Shown in pieces: positions 24,374 through 33,500 of a DNA stretch of 64,000 bases; position 1 is the first letter of the stretch, and each line of letters begins with the position of its first letter. The DNA comes from Speluncibacter jeojiensis (GTDB lineage Bacteria > Actinomycetota > Actinomycetes > Mycobacteriales > Mycobacteriaceae). Below the pieces are notes generated by a model. That model saw nothing but the letters and a program-made list of their open reading frames with translations. It was not told where the DNA came from and searched no databases. The stretch is taken from positions 210,687-274,686 of the forward strand of contig NZ_JAAIVF010000008.1 of assembly GCF_029589495.1 (NCBI RefSeq), in the 5' to 3' direction. The position numbers and the translations under genes are program-made.

Positions 24374-25297
24374 ATGTCGTCCGAGGAATCCTGGGCCGAG
24401 GCGTTCGGTCGCATGCAGGCGTTCGCGTTCACCACCGTCCACGGGCTGATGCGTTCCCAGGTCCACGAGGACGGCGCCACCGAAGAGCGCGAGGTCGAGT
24501 TCTGGCACCAGAGTCCGGATCGGTGGCGGATCGAAGACGAGCTGGGCCTGTGGTACCTGGACGACGGCGAACGCGTCCTGCTGCGCACCGGCAACGACAT
24601 GGCACTGGTCTCGTTGACGACCCACCTGGGGCCGCTGCCGCATCCGCGGACGGTGCTGGGAACCGTGTTCGGTGGGCGGCGCGTGTTCGGGTGGTCCGAC
24701 GACTTCACCCGGCCGCTCGGCTCCGGCACGCCCGTGGTGGTCGCCGGACGCCGCGCCACGGAGTTTCGGCTCGCCGCAACACCCGGCAAACGGGCGGACA
24801 AGCCCTACCCGCTGCGGGTCGCGGTCGACGAACGAACGGGAATTCCGCTGCGGGTGGCCACCCCAGAGGCGGGGTACGTTCACGAGATCGTTGCGCTCGA
24901 CGTGGATTCGATACTGCCGCCGGACATCTTCGAATGGCGCGGGCCGGTGTCGACCGCCACGCGCGACGAGCGCGAACGCCGCAGGGCAGGACAGAACTGG
25001 GCGCGCGAGCAGGACCTGCCGGTGCCGCGGTGGTGGCCGCGGGGTGTGAGCTACTCACCGAGGGAGGGCGACCCGGAGACCGGAGCGTTCAGGGCCACAC
25101 TGGACGTCAACGGTCTCGCCGTCCTGTTCCGCTGGCCGTGTGGCACAGCGCTTCCAGAGAAGTGGAAGGACGGATTCCGTCAGTATCCGTTGCACGAGTG
25201 GGCCGACGAGGAATGGCATTGGGCGCTGCTGGTCGACACGCCACTGAGCGAGAGCGACCTCGCGCGGGTCGTCGAATCGATACCGCGCGATCGATGA
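24374..25297 (+). CDS. conserved hypothetical protein, 307 aa
   Basis: I do not recognise a family with confidence. The N-terminal ~200 residues alternate beta-strand-like stretches (EVEFWHQSPDRWRIEDELGLWYLDDGERVLLRTGND) in a way that recalls LolA/RseB-type lipid-binding folds, but there is no signal peptide, so it should be cytoplasmic. The C-terminal ~100 residues are Trp-rich (PRWWPRGVSYSPREGD, HEWADEEWHWALL). The start is fixed by a leaderless promoter. It is divergent from the GH183-like gene and has no operon partner. Confidence 0.7.
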   Translation: MSSEESWAEAFGRMQAFAFTTVHGLMRSQVHEDGATEEREVEFWHQSPDRWRIEDELGLWYLDDGERVLLRTGNDMALVSLTTHLGPLPHPRTVLGTVFGGRRVFGWSDDFTRPLGSGTPVVVAGRRATEFRLAATPGKRADKPYPLRVAVDERTGIPLRVATPEAGYVHEIVALDVDSILPPDIFEWRGPVSTATRDERERRRAGQNWAREQDLPVPRWWPRGVSYSPREGDPETGAFRATLDVNGLAVLFRWPCGTALPEKWKDGFRQYPLHEWADEEWHWALLVDTPLSESDLARVVESIPRDR

Positions 25298-25336
25298 CCG
25301 GAGCACCGGTTGCCGGTGTGCACCCGGCTCGGTGAC

Positions 25337-25759
25337 CTAGTCTTCGGACGGCTCGTCGGGGGCCGAATCTGTTGGGACTTCGGTGTCCGGAGCCGCGGGG
25401 GAGGCCTCGTCGAGCACGCTGGCGGTCACCCCGTACGGCAGGAACCGCACCCGGCGCCGGCGGTCGGTGTTGTCCTTGAACACGCGTAGCGCGTCGAGCT
25501 CGCCGGCGAAGACCTGGTCGACGCGGGCACTGCCGTCGGCATCGACGGTGTAGATCGCCCAGACCCCGTCGCCGGACTCGCCGGTCGTCTCGGGCTGACG
25601 GCGGCCGCCGGTGAACACGTGCGAGAACACCGCGGTGTTGCCGGACTGTTCGATGTAGCGGCCGACGCGGTCGAACGCGTCGCGCAGGCCCTCACCGGCC
25701 TCGCGGGCGAGCCGTTCGATGTCGTCGGGATCGAATCCGAAGGGACCGTTGCTGCTCAT
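25337..25759 (-). CDS. conserved hypothetical protein, 140 aa
   Basis: A soluble acidic protein. The N-terminal helix FGFDPDDIERLAREAGEGLRDAFDRVGRYI resembles short actinobacterial proteins of unknown function. A mixed alpha/beta part (VWAIYTVDADGSARVDQVFAGELDALRVFKDNTD) follows, and then an acidic, Pro-rich disordered tail. No catalytic motif is visible. A GATACT hexamer 6 nt before the ATG suggests a leaderless mRNA. It lies just upstream (in position) of the end of the thiZ gene, which runs in the same direction 10 nt away. Confidence 0.65.
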   Translation of the reverse strand: MSSNGPFGFDPDDIERLAREAGEGLRDAFDRVGRYIEQSGNTAVFSHVFTGGRRQPETTGESGDGVWAIYTVDADGSARVDQVFAGELDALRVFKDNTDRRRRVRFLPYGVTASVLDEASPAAPDTEVPTDSAPDEPSED

Positions 25760-25769
25760 GTCCCCAGTA

Positions 25770-26606
25770 TCACCGGCTCGCGGTGGACCCGCCAGCCTGC
25801 GCGGTGGCCTGCTGCTCGAGCGCGCGCCTCGACTCCTCGTGCAGCAGGTCGAGCAGTTCGCGTTCGATCGCCGCGAACTCCGGCGCCGTCAGCAGCGACA
25901 GCTCCCGTGGCCGCGGCAGGTCGACGACGACCTCGCGGCGCACCGTCGCCGGCCGCGCCGACAGCACCACCACCCGGTCCGACAGGAACACCGCCTCGCG
26001 CACGTCGTGGGTGATCATCAGCACCGTCCACCGGTAGCGCTGCCACACCTGCTGCAGCCACGACTGCATCTCGGTGCGCGTGAGCGAGTCCAGCGCGCCG
26101 AACGGCTCGTCGAGCAGCAGCAGGTCCCGGCCCTGCACGACCGTGCGCAGCAGCGCCGCGCGCTGGCGCATGCCGCCGGAGAGCTCACCGGGCCGGGCGT
26201 CCTCGAAGCCGCCCAGCCCGAATGCGGGGAACAGTTCCCGCGCGCGATCGCGGGCCTCGCGCTTGCCCACACCGGCGACCTGTAACCCGAGAACGGTGTT
26301 GTCGAGCACCGAGCGCCACGGGAACAGCAGGTCCTTCTGCGGCATGTATGCGCAGTGGCCGGGTCGGCCGGTCACGTCCTGTCCGGCGGCACTGCCGTCG
26401 CCGACCAGTACCCGGCCCGAGTCAGGCCTGTCGAGGCCGGCGATGACGTTGAACAGCGTCGACTTGCCGCAGCCGCTCGGCCCGATCAGTGAGACGAACT
26501 CGCCGGGCTGCACACGCAGCGACATCGCATCGAGGACCGGTCGGGCACGCCCGCGACCGAGTGGGAACGCGCGCTCGACCCGCTCGCAGGACAGGGCGTC
26601 AGACAC
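25770..26606 (-). CDS. thiZ: ABC transporter ATPase of a thiamine-precursor importer (ThiZ-like)
   Basis: A 278-residue ABC ATPase of the SsuB/TauB/ThiZ group. Walker A is GPSGCGKST (near residue 42), the Q-loop CAYMPQKDLLFPW, the signature LSGGMRQR, and Walker B LLLLDEPFGALD. The GTG start overlaps the permease stop by 8 nt. Assignment to pyrimidine (HMP or formylaminopyrimidine) uptake rests on the TPP riboswitch and tenA at the head of the operon, not on the ATPase itself; alone it could serve sulfonate or nitrate transport. Confidence 0.82.
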   Translation of the reverse strand: MSDALSCERVERAFPLGRGRARPVLDAMSLRVQPGEFVSLIGPSGCGKSTLFNVIAGLDRPDSGRVLVGDGSAAGQDVTGRPGHCAYMPQKDLLFPWRSVLDNTVLGLQVAGVGKREARDRARELFPAFGLGGFEDARPGELSGGMRQRAALLRTVVQGRDLLLLDEPFGALDSLTRTEMQSWLQQVWQRYRWTVLMITHDVREAVFLSDRVVVLSARPATVRREVVVDLPRPRELSLLTAPEFAAIERELLDLLHEESRRALEQQATAQAGGSTASR

Positions 26607-27450
26607 GGCTCGCCTCGTTTCGTAGCGGGCCACGTTCGGCGCGGGCCCACGGCGCGACCACCTTCTCGACGGCGTAGGTCAGCGCGAACAGCACCAGCGA
26701 GATCAGCGCGGTCACCAGCACCGCCGCCAGCACCAGGTCGGTGCGGAACGAGTTCTTCTGCAGGCTCATGTAGATGCCCAGTCCCTCGCTGGCGCCGACA
26801 TACTCGGCGAACACCGCCCCGACCACCGCATAGGTGATGCCGATCCGCAGCGCGGTGAAGAATCGGGGCAGCGCCGACGGCAGCCGCACATACCGGAACA
26901 CCTGCCACCGGGAGGCCCCCATCGACCGCAACAGCGCGCCCGCGTCCGCGTCGGTCGCGGCGAAGCCCTCGATCAGCCCGATGGCCATCGGGAAGAAAGT
27001 GGCCAGCGCGATCACCACGATCTTCGGCAGCAGACCGAAGCCGAACCAGATGATCACCAGCGGCGCGATCGCGATGATCGGCAGCGTCTGCGAGACGACG
27101 AACAGCGGCACCAGCGCGCGGCGCAGCCAGCTCGAGAAGTCCACCGCGATCGCCAGCGCCCAGGCGAGCGCCAGCGACACCGCGAACCCGATCAGCGTCT
27201 CACGCACCGTCGCCCAACTGTTCAGGGCGAGGTCGTCGCGGTGCGCCCAGCCCTGCTCGACCACCCGCAGCGGCGACGGCAGGATCTGCGGGCTGATCCC
27301 GCTGGTCTGCACGTACACCTGCCACACCGCGATCAGCGCAGCCAGCGTGAGCATCGCCGGCAGTACACGTCGCAGCACCGCCGCGACCCCGCCGGCCGGG
27401 GTGTCGCGATGTGCCCGCAGCGCGGCGCTACGCGTGGCCGAGATACTCAT
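26599..27450 (-). CDS. thiX: ABC transporter permease of a thiamine-precursor importer (ThiX-like)
   Basis: A 283-residue permease with six membrane helices in the SsuC/TauC/ThiX fold. The EAA loop is GALLRSMGASRWQVFRYVRLPSALPR (near residue 170). Its start overlaps the end of the binding-protein gene by 23 nt and its end overlaps the ATPase gene, so the whole operon is translationally coupled. Its role follows from its operon. Confidence 0.85.
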   Translation of the reverse strand: MSISATRSAALRAHRDTPAGGVAAVLRRVLPAMLTLAALIAVWQVYVQTSGISPQILPSPLRVVEQGWAHRDDLALNSWATVRETLIGFAVSLALAWALAIAVDFSSWLRRALVPLFVVSQTLPIIAIAPLVIIWFGFGLLPKIVVIALATFFPMAIGLIEGFAATDADAGALLRSMGASRWQVFRYVRLPSALPRFFTALRIGITYAVVGAVFAEYVGASEGLGIYMSLQKNSFRTDLVLAAVLVTALISLVLFALTYAVEKVVAPWARAERGPLRNEASRV

Positions 27451-28450
27451 CGGTGAAGTACGTCGACCAATCCGGTTCGTGCGCAAGTGGTTTGCCGTCG
27501 GGGCCGCTGAGCAGTCCGTGCTGATACAGGTATCCGGAATAGCCCGCCCACTGCTGGGTAGTCTGGCTGCCTACCTCGCCCTGCACGTCCTTCATATAGT
27601 CGGCGGCAAGCATCCGCTGGCCCTCGTGGACCAGCCCCGGGTCCTCGAACGCGCCGGGGTTGGCATCGATGAGGTCCTGTGCGGCCCGGTCCGGGTTGTC
27701 CGCCGCGAACCGGTAGCCGCGCTGCAGCGCCTGGACGAACTTTCGGGCCTGGTCGGGATGGGCGGCGAGCCAGTCACGGTTGCCGTCGACGACGATCGCG
27801 TACGCGTCAGGGAAGCCGTAGTCGGTGTACTTGAAGTACTTCATCGGCGTGCCGGCCCGCTGCGCCTCGATGCCCTCCCAGGCGTTGTAGGAGACGGTGA
27901 AGTCGGCCTTGCCGGAGTACACCGCCTGGTACGCAGAGGTGCCGAGCGTGACCGACTTGAAGTCCCCCTTGCCGCCGGCGCCGCGGATGACGCCCTGCAG
28001 CGTCGCCACCTCGCCGGGGTCGCCGAAGCCCGCGTACGTCTTGCCATCGAGGTCCTTCGGGGAGGTGATGTCGGCGCGGTCGGCGCGCACGCCGATACCG
28101 GTGGCCCAGTGCTGCAGCGGGGCGAGCACCGACTCGACGTTCGCGCCGGCGGCCTGCGAGAACGTCGACTGGTCCTGGGTGCTGATCCCGAACTCGGCGT
28201 TGCCGGAGCCGACAAGCGTGTCCACCGAGGTGTTGTTGTACGGCAGGATCTGCACGTCCAGGCCGGCATCCTTGAAGTAGCCCTCGCGCTCGGCCACGTA
28301 CAGCCCGGTGTGGTTGGTGTTCGGCGTCCAGTCCAGCGCGAACCGGATGGTGTTCGGCGAGGAGGTCCCGCTGCTCGCGCAGGCGCTCAGTCCGGCGGCC
28401 GCGGCGACGACCACCGTCGCGCCGGCCAACAGGCGCCGCAGGCGGGTCAC
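27428..28450 (-). CDS. thiY: ThiY/NMT1-like substrate-binding lipoprotein
   Basis: A 340-residue precursor with a lipoprotein signal (LLAGATVVVAAAAGLSAC). The mature part is an NMT1/THI5-like domain: IRFALDWTPNTNHTGLYVAEREGYF is the characteristic start of ThiY proteins that bind N-formyl-4-amino-5-aminomethyl-2-methylpyrimidine, a thiamine breakdown product. The GTG start overlaps the tenA stop by 4 nt (GTGA). Together with thiX, thiZ and tenA it forms a salvage system for the pyrimidine half of thiamine. Confidence 0.86.
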   Translation of the reverse strand: MTRLRRLLAGATVVVAAAAGLSACASSGTSSPNTIRFALDWTPNTNHTGLYVAEREGYFKDAGLDVQILPYNNTSVDTLVGSGNAEFGISTQDQSTFSQAAGANVESVLAPLQHWATGIGVRADRADITSPKDLDGKTYAGFGDPGEVATLQGVIRGAGGKGDFKSVTLGTSAYQAVYSGKADFTVSYNAWEGIEAQRAGTPMKYFKYTDYGFPDAYAIVVDGNRDWLAAHPDQARKFVQALQRGYRFAADNPDRAAQDLIDANPGAFEDPGLVHEGQRMLAADYMKDVQGEVGSQTTQQWAGYSGYLYQHGLLSGPDGKPLAHEPDWSTYFTDEYLGHA

Positions 28451-29169
28451 GCTGTATCCCCGGCGGGCTCGTCCCCGGCGGGCCACGTCAGCGGGTGCAG
28501 CGCGGTGTCCCAGAACATCAACTCGTAGCGCATGGCGACCGTGAACGCCTCGGTCATCGCGTCGCGCTCGGATGCGGTGGCGGCCTCGGCGGCCGCGTCG
28601 ACGAGGGCGCGGGCGGTGGCCGCGGACTCCTGGAACTCCGGTGCGTCGTAGGTGCTCACCCAGCGCGCGTACGGGTGTTCGGGGTCGCGCTCGAGCACCT
28701 GCTGCGCGCTGCGGGCCAGGTCGCGGCCCACCTCGGCGTAGATCCAGAAGCACGGCAGCACCGCGGCGGCGGCCACCGGATAGGGCGCGGTCGCGGCCGT
28801 CGCGATCAGATAGGAGTAGTAGCCCAGGCAGGTCGGCGACGGTTCGGGCGCAGTGTCGGCCGGGGGCAGCGCGGCGAGCAGCGACTCGTGCAGCGTCGAC
28901 TCGACCGTGGTCGCGGTGGCCGAGGAGTTCGCCCAGAACGCGGCGGTCTGCGGGTCGGGCGCCTGCGCGGCGGTCAGTGCCAGCGCCCGCGCGAAGCCGG
29001 TCAGGTACAGCTCGTCCTGCTCGACGTAGCAGCGGAACGCCGGCAGCGGCAGGGTGCCGTCGCCGAGGCGGCGTAGGAACTCGAGGTTCTCGATGGCCGC
29101 GCGAAGTGGCTTTGTCCGGTCCCACAGGTGATCGGTGAAGCGTCCGGACTCCGGACAGGTGTCGCCCAT
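28447..29169 (-). CDS. tenA: TenA-family aminopyrimidine aminohydrolase (thiaminase II)
   Basis: A 240-residue all-helical TenA protein. FTDHLWDRTKPLRAAIENLEFLRRLGDGTLP is the standard N-terminus, CYVEQDELYLTGFARALAL contains the substrate pocket, and YSYLIATA plus PCFWIYAEVG follow the family pattern. A conserved catalytic Cys position is occupied in LPCFWIYAEVG rather than at the usual thiaminase II Cys, so TenA_E/C subtype and exact substrate are open. It should hydrolyse aminopyrimidines to hydroxymethylpyrimidine for thiamine synthesis. A TPP riboswitch lies immediately upstream and controls the operon. Confidence 0.82.
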   Translation of the reverse strand: MGDTCPESGRFTDHLWDRTKPLRAAIENLEFLRRLGDGTLPLPAFRCYVEQDELYLTGFARALALTAAQAPDPQTAAFWANSSATATTVESTLHESLLAALPPADTAPEPSPTCLGYYSYLIATAATAPYPVAAAAVLPCFWIYAEVGRDLARSAQQVLERDPEHPYARWVSTYDAPEFQESAATARALVDAAAEAATASERDAMTEAFTVAMRYELMFWDTALHPLTWPAGDEPAGDTA

Positions 29170-29171
29170 GA

Positions 29172-29250
29172 CATCCCTTCGTCAGCATTACCTGAACAGG
29201 TGTGCGGGTGTTGTCTCAGCCCCGCCCGTGCGGAGCACCCCGTGTCGAGG
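29172..29250 (-). ncRNA. TPP riboswitch (THI element)
   Basis: Read on the minus strand, the conserved blocks occur in order: GGGGTGC, then CTGAGA (minus strand 29219-29214), ACACCCG, then ACCTGTTCAGGTAATGCTGA and CGAAGGGA. This is the RF00059 consensus (GGGGTGC..CTGAGA..ACCC..CCTGA..GGATAATGCC.GCGAAGGGA) with small changes. The final AAGGGA block ends only 4 nt before the tenA ATG, so it is also the ribosome site: TPP binding would hide it in helix P1 and block translation. It controls tenA-thiYXZ. Confidence 0.88.
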
Positions 29251-29296
29251 ATCGAGGCTAACACCTGGGATGTGGAGGTCGGGCGTTGCTGTGGGT

Positions 29297-29371
29297 GCGC
29301 CATTCCCAACACAAATCGACCCGATTCCGTGGTTTCCCCGTTTTCGACTCGATCTGTGTGTGGACAGGCGC
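29297..29371 (+). repeat. 75-bp palindromic element, copy 1
   Basis: The imperfect 22-bp arms (left starting GCGCCATTCCCA, right ending GGACAGGCGC) match each other at 17 of 22 positions as inverted repeats. The inner ten bases ACACAAATCG at 29309-29318 pair with CGATCTGTGT at 29350-29359. The 31-bp core lies at 29319-29349. A second copy of exactly the same length lies at 30342-30416 on the other side of the DUF559 gene. The copies share their outer arms in direct orientation, but their cores are inverted. Confidence 0.75.
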
Positions 29372-29450
29372 GTTTCCACAGGCGTGGCGGCTCTCCACAA
29401 CCGCTCCTCGCCGACGGTGGGTGCGATGTGGGCGCGGTGACACTGAGCCG

Positions 29451-30305
29451 GTGCGTCCACCGTTCGGGGTCCAGACCCTGGCCCAGCTCACCGCCACCGG
29501 CATCGACCGTTCGACGGTTCAGCGGCGCGGTCGGTACACCCGGCTGCTGCCGGCGATCTACGCGACCGAGCAGGTCACCACCCTGGCCAGGTGTTTCGCC
29601 GTGACGCTGTGGCAGCCTCGCGCGGTGCTGAGTCACCGCACCGCGGCGTGGTTGTGGCGGCTCACCGACGAGCCCGACGTCGTCGAGGCGACGGTGCCGC
29701 GTGCGGTGTCCGTCGGCGCGCAGGCCCCGTCGTGGCTGCGGCTGTACCGGCGCAACCTGGACCGCGACGCGAGGAGTTCCGCGTGGGGCATGCCGGTGGT
29801 GACCGACGCGCGCGCCCTGCTCGACTGCGTGGCCGTGCTCGAGGGCGAGGAGGCCGACCGGCTCGTCGACGCGGCCCTCGACCGCACCATCTCGCGTCGG
29901 GCAGTTGAGCAGCGGTGTGCTCGTGACGCGGGCACGCACGGTGCGCCGGCCGCTCGCCGCCAGCTGCGCGAGGCCGCCACCCTCGCCGACTCCGAACCGG
30001 AACGGCTGCTGGGCAGGGCGCTCGCGCGCCGCGGGTACCGGCTGCCGGCGAACACGGTCCGTGTTGTGGGCTACTGGCCGGACCTGGTCGACGTGCGTTC
30101 GCGGACGCTCATCGAGGTCGACGGGCTCGGCCCGCACAGTGAGCCGCCGACGTTCCGCCGCGATCGTCGACGTCAGAACGCGCTGATCGCCGAGCGCTGG
30201 TATGTGCTGCGCTACGCCGGCGCGGACGTGATGGCCGATGTGGAGGGTATTGCCGACGAGATCGTGTCGGTCCTGCGTCGCCGCCGGGCCAACCGGCGCG
30301 GGTGA
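29451..30305 (+). CDS. DUF559/Vsr-like nuclease-fold protein with AbiEi-like N-terminus
   Basis: A 284-residue protein. The N-terminal part (VQTLAQLTATGIDRSTVQRRGRYTRLLPAIYAT) is a small winged-helix of the kind found in AbiEi-like antitoxins; SHRTAAWLWRL and TVPRAVSV follow the same actinobacterial family. The C-terminal ~80 residues have the DUF559 (Vsr/PD-(D/E)XK-like) core: YWPDLVDVRSRTLIEVDGLGPHS with the Asp and Glu-x-Asp acidic residues, then RRDRRRQNALIAERWYVLRY. Members are common in mycolata and of unclear role. The start at the GTG follows GACACT by 6 nt, suggesting a leaderless mRNA. It is flanked on both sides by 75-bp palindromic elements. Confidence 0.75.
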   Translation: MRPPFGVQTLAQLTATGIDRSTVQRRGRYTRLLPAIYATEQVTTLARCFAVTLWQPRAVLSHRTAAWLWRLTDEPDVVEATVPRAVSVGAQAPSWLRLYRRNLDRDARSSAWGMPVVTDARALLDCVAVLEGEEADRLVDAALDRTISRRAVEQRCARDAGTHGAPAARRQLREAATLADSEPERLLGRALARRGYRLPANTVRVVGYWPDLVDVRSRTLIEVDGLGPHSEPPTFRRDRRRQNALIAERWYVLRYAGADVMADVEGIADEIVSVLRRRRANRRG

Positions 30306-30341
30306 GGCGGGGTGCGAGGTGGGCTAGATGGGCGAACCGGC

Positions 30342-30416
30342 GCGCCATCTCCAACACAAATCGCGCCGAAACCGGGGAAACCACGGAATCGAGTCGATTC
30401 GTGTGAGGAAAAGCGC
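30342..30416 (+). repeat. 75-bp palindromic element, copy 2
   Basis: The left arm GCGCCATCTCCAACACAAAT and the next two bases match copy 1 at 20 of 22 positions in direct orientation, and the right arm matches at 17 of 22. The 31-bp core (30364-30394) matches the reverse complement of the copy 1 core at 27 of 31. It lies between the DUF559 gene stop and the lhr start, in a purine-rich 262-bp intergenic stretch with no other recognisable item. Confidence 0.75.
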
Positions 30417-30567
30417 GCGCGGGAGCGCAGCGGGTGGGAGAAGAGAGCGCGCGAGGACGAAGAGTGCGGCGCGGCGTGGTGTGGGAGCGACGGACAGCGC
30501 GGGTGCACGGACCAGGGCGCGCCGCCAACATCGGCGCACTGTCGTACCCGCGGTGCACGATGGACCC

Positions 30568-33500
30568 ATGCCCGACGCCCTGGACCGCTTCACCGCCCCC
30601 ACGCGGGAGTGGTTCCTCGGCGCGTTCGACGGCCCGACCCCGGCACAACTCGGGGCGTGGGAGTCGATCGGCGGCGGCGCGCACACACTGGTCGTCGCAC
30701 CGACCGGGTCCGGCAAGACGCTCGCCGCGTTCCTGTGGGAACTCGACAAGCTCTCGGCCCGCGCGGAGCGGGTGCGCGGCACGAAGGTCCTCTACGTCTC
30801 GCCGCTCAAGGCACTGGCGGTCGACGTCGAGCGCAACCTGCGCGCACCGCTGGTCGGCATCACCCAGACCGCCAAACGTCTCGGGGTCGAGCCGCCGGAG
30901 ATCACCGTCGGCGTGCGGTCGGGCGACACCACTCCGGCCGACCGGCGCGCGCTGGTCAAGTCGCCGCCGGACATCCTCATCACCACCCCCGAGTCGCTGT
31001 TCCTCATGCTCACCTCGGCCGCCCGCCAGACCCTGGCCACTGTCGACACCGTCATCGTCGACGAGGTGCACGCGGTGGCCGGCACCAAACGCGGTGCGCA
31101 CCTGGCGCTTTCCCTCGAACGACTCGACCTGCTGACGGAGCGCCCCGTGCAGCGGATCGGTCTGTCGGCGACCGTGCGGCCGCACGAGGAGGTCGGCCGC
31201 TTCCTGGTCGGCGGCGCGCCCATCCGCATCGTCGCGCCGCCCGCGGCGAAGACCTTCGACCTGAGCGTGCGGGTGCCGGTCGCGGACATGACAGAGCTGG
31301 GTACCGATGGAGGCTCCGACGGCTTGAGCGGAGGGGACGCCCGGGTGCCTCAGCAGGGGTCCATCTGGCCGCACGTCGAGGAGCAGATCACGGATCTGGT
31401 GCTGGCCCACCGGTCCTCGATCGTGTTTGCGAACTCACGGCGGCTGGCCGAGCGGCTGACCGCGCGGCTCAACGAGGTGTACGCGGAAAGGCTGGGCGAT
31501 CCGGTCGACCTCGACCACGCGCCGCCCGCGCTGCTCGGGGCGTCGACCGACGTCATCCACGGCGCCTCGCCGCTGCTCGCGCGGGCGCACCACGGTTCGG
31601 TCAGCAAGGACCAGCGCGCGCTGATCGAGGACGACCTCAAGTCCGGGCGGCTGCGCTGTGTGGTCGCCACGTCGAGCCTGGAGTTGGGCATCGACATGGG
31701 CGCGGTCGACCTGGTCGTGCAGGTGGAGGCGCCGCCGTCGGTGGCCAGCGGGCTGCAGCGCATCGGCCGCGCCGGGCACCAGGTCGGAGAGGTCTCGCGC
31801 GGGGTGCTGTTTCCGAAACACCGCACCGACCTGATCCACTGCGCGGTCACCGCCGCCCGCATGGTCGCCGGGCAGATCGAGGCGCTGGCGGTCCCGGCCA
31901 ACCCGCTCGACATCCTCGCCCAGCAGACCGTCGCGGCGACCGCACTCGAACCGATCGACGTCGACGAGTGGTTCGACACCGTCCGGCGCAGCGGGTCCTT
32001 CGCGACGCTGCCGCGCAGCGCCTACGAGGCGACGCTCGACCTGCTCGCCGGTCGGTACCCGTCCGACGAGTTCGCCGAACTGCGGCCGCGGGTGGTGTGG
32101 GACCGGGACGCGGGCACGCTCACCGGCCGCCCCGGCGCGCAGCGGTTGGCGGTCACCTCCGGCGGCGCCATCCCCGACCGCGGGCTGTTCGCGGTGTTCA
32201 TGGTCGGCGAGGGCGGTTCCCGGGTCGGCGAACTCGACGAGGAGATGGTCTACGAGTCGCGCGTCGGCGACGTGTTCGCGCTCGGCGCCACCAGTTGGCG
32301 CATCGAGGAGATCACCCACGACCGGGTGCTGGTCAGCCCCGCCTACGGGTTGCCCGGACGATTGCCGTTCTGGCACGGCGACGGGCTGGGCCGTCCCGCC
32401 GAGTTGGGGCAGGCGCTCGGCGCGTTCCTACGAGAGTCGGCTGCCGCGGACCCGGAGCAGTTGCGCTCGAAACTGGGCGACGACGGTCTCGACGAGAACG
32501 CCGCGGCGAACCTGGTCGCGCTGATCGGCGAGCAGGCCACCTGCACCGGCCGGGTGCCGAGCGACCGCACGCTGCTGGTGGAGCGATTCCGCGACGAACT
32601 CGGCGACTGGCGGCTGGTGCTGCACTCGCCGTACGGCCGGCCCGTGCACGCGCCGTGGGCGCTGGCGATCGGCGCGCGGCTGCAGCAGCGGTACGGGATC
32701 GATGCGGCGCCGACCGCGTCGGACGACGGCATCATCGTGCGGCTGCCCGACATGGAAGACGAGCCGCCCGGTGCGGACCTGTTCGTGTTCGACCGCAACG
32801 AGATCGAGGATGTGGTCACCGAACAGGTCGGCGGCTCTTCACTGTTCGCGTCGCGATTCCGTGAGTGCGCCGCCCGTGCGCTGCTGCTGCCGCGCCGCAA
32901 CCCCGGCAAACGCGCACCACTGTGGCAGCAGCGGCAGCGGTCCGCGCAGCTGCTCGACGTCGCCCGCAGATATCCGCAGTTCCCGATCCTTCTCGAGACG
33001 GTCCGCGAATGCCTGCAGGACGTGTACGACCTGCCGTCGCTGCGCGAGCTGCTCGGCCGGGTCGAGCGTCGCCAGGTCCGTATCGCCGAGGTCGAGACCG
33101 CCACGCCGTCGCCGTTCGCCGCGGCGCTGCTGTTCGGCTACGTGGGCGAGTTCATGTACGAGGGCGACAGCCCGCTGGCCGAACGTCGGGCCGCCGCACT
33201 GTCGTTGGACACGAGCCTGCTTGCCGAACTGCTCGGCCGCGTCGAGCTGCGTGAGCTGCTGGACCCGGCGGTCATCGAGCAGACCGAGCAGGAACTGCAA
33301 CGGCTCACCCCCGAGCGGCACGCACGCGACGCCGAGGGTGTCGCCGACCTGCTGCGGCTGCTCGGCCCGCTCACCGACCACGAGCTGCGGGCACGCAGCA
33401 ACGCCGTCGGCGACGGGGCCACCGCGTGGGCGCAGGAACTGGTCGACGCGAAACGCGCACTGCGGGTGGGCTTCGCCGGCCGGCATTGGTGGTCGGCGAT

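Noticed and set aside
29297..30416. Insertion sequence or att sites around the DUF559 gene
   Set aside because: No transposase or integrase, no target-site duplication seen, no tRNA gene. The palindromic elements are kept as repeats only.
30328..30567. N-terminal extension of Lhr by 80 residues
   Set aside because: It would translate the 75-bp palindromic element and a purine-rich spacer; homology starts at the ATG at 30568.
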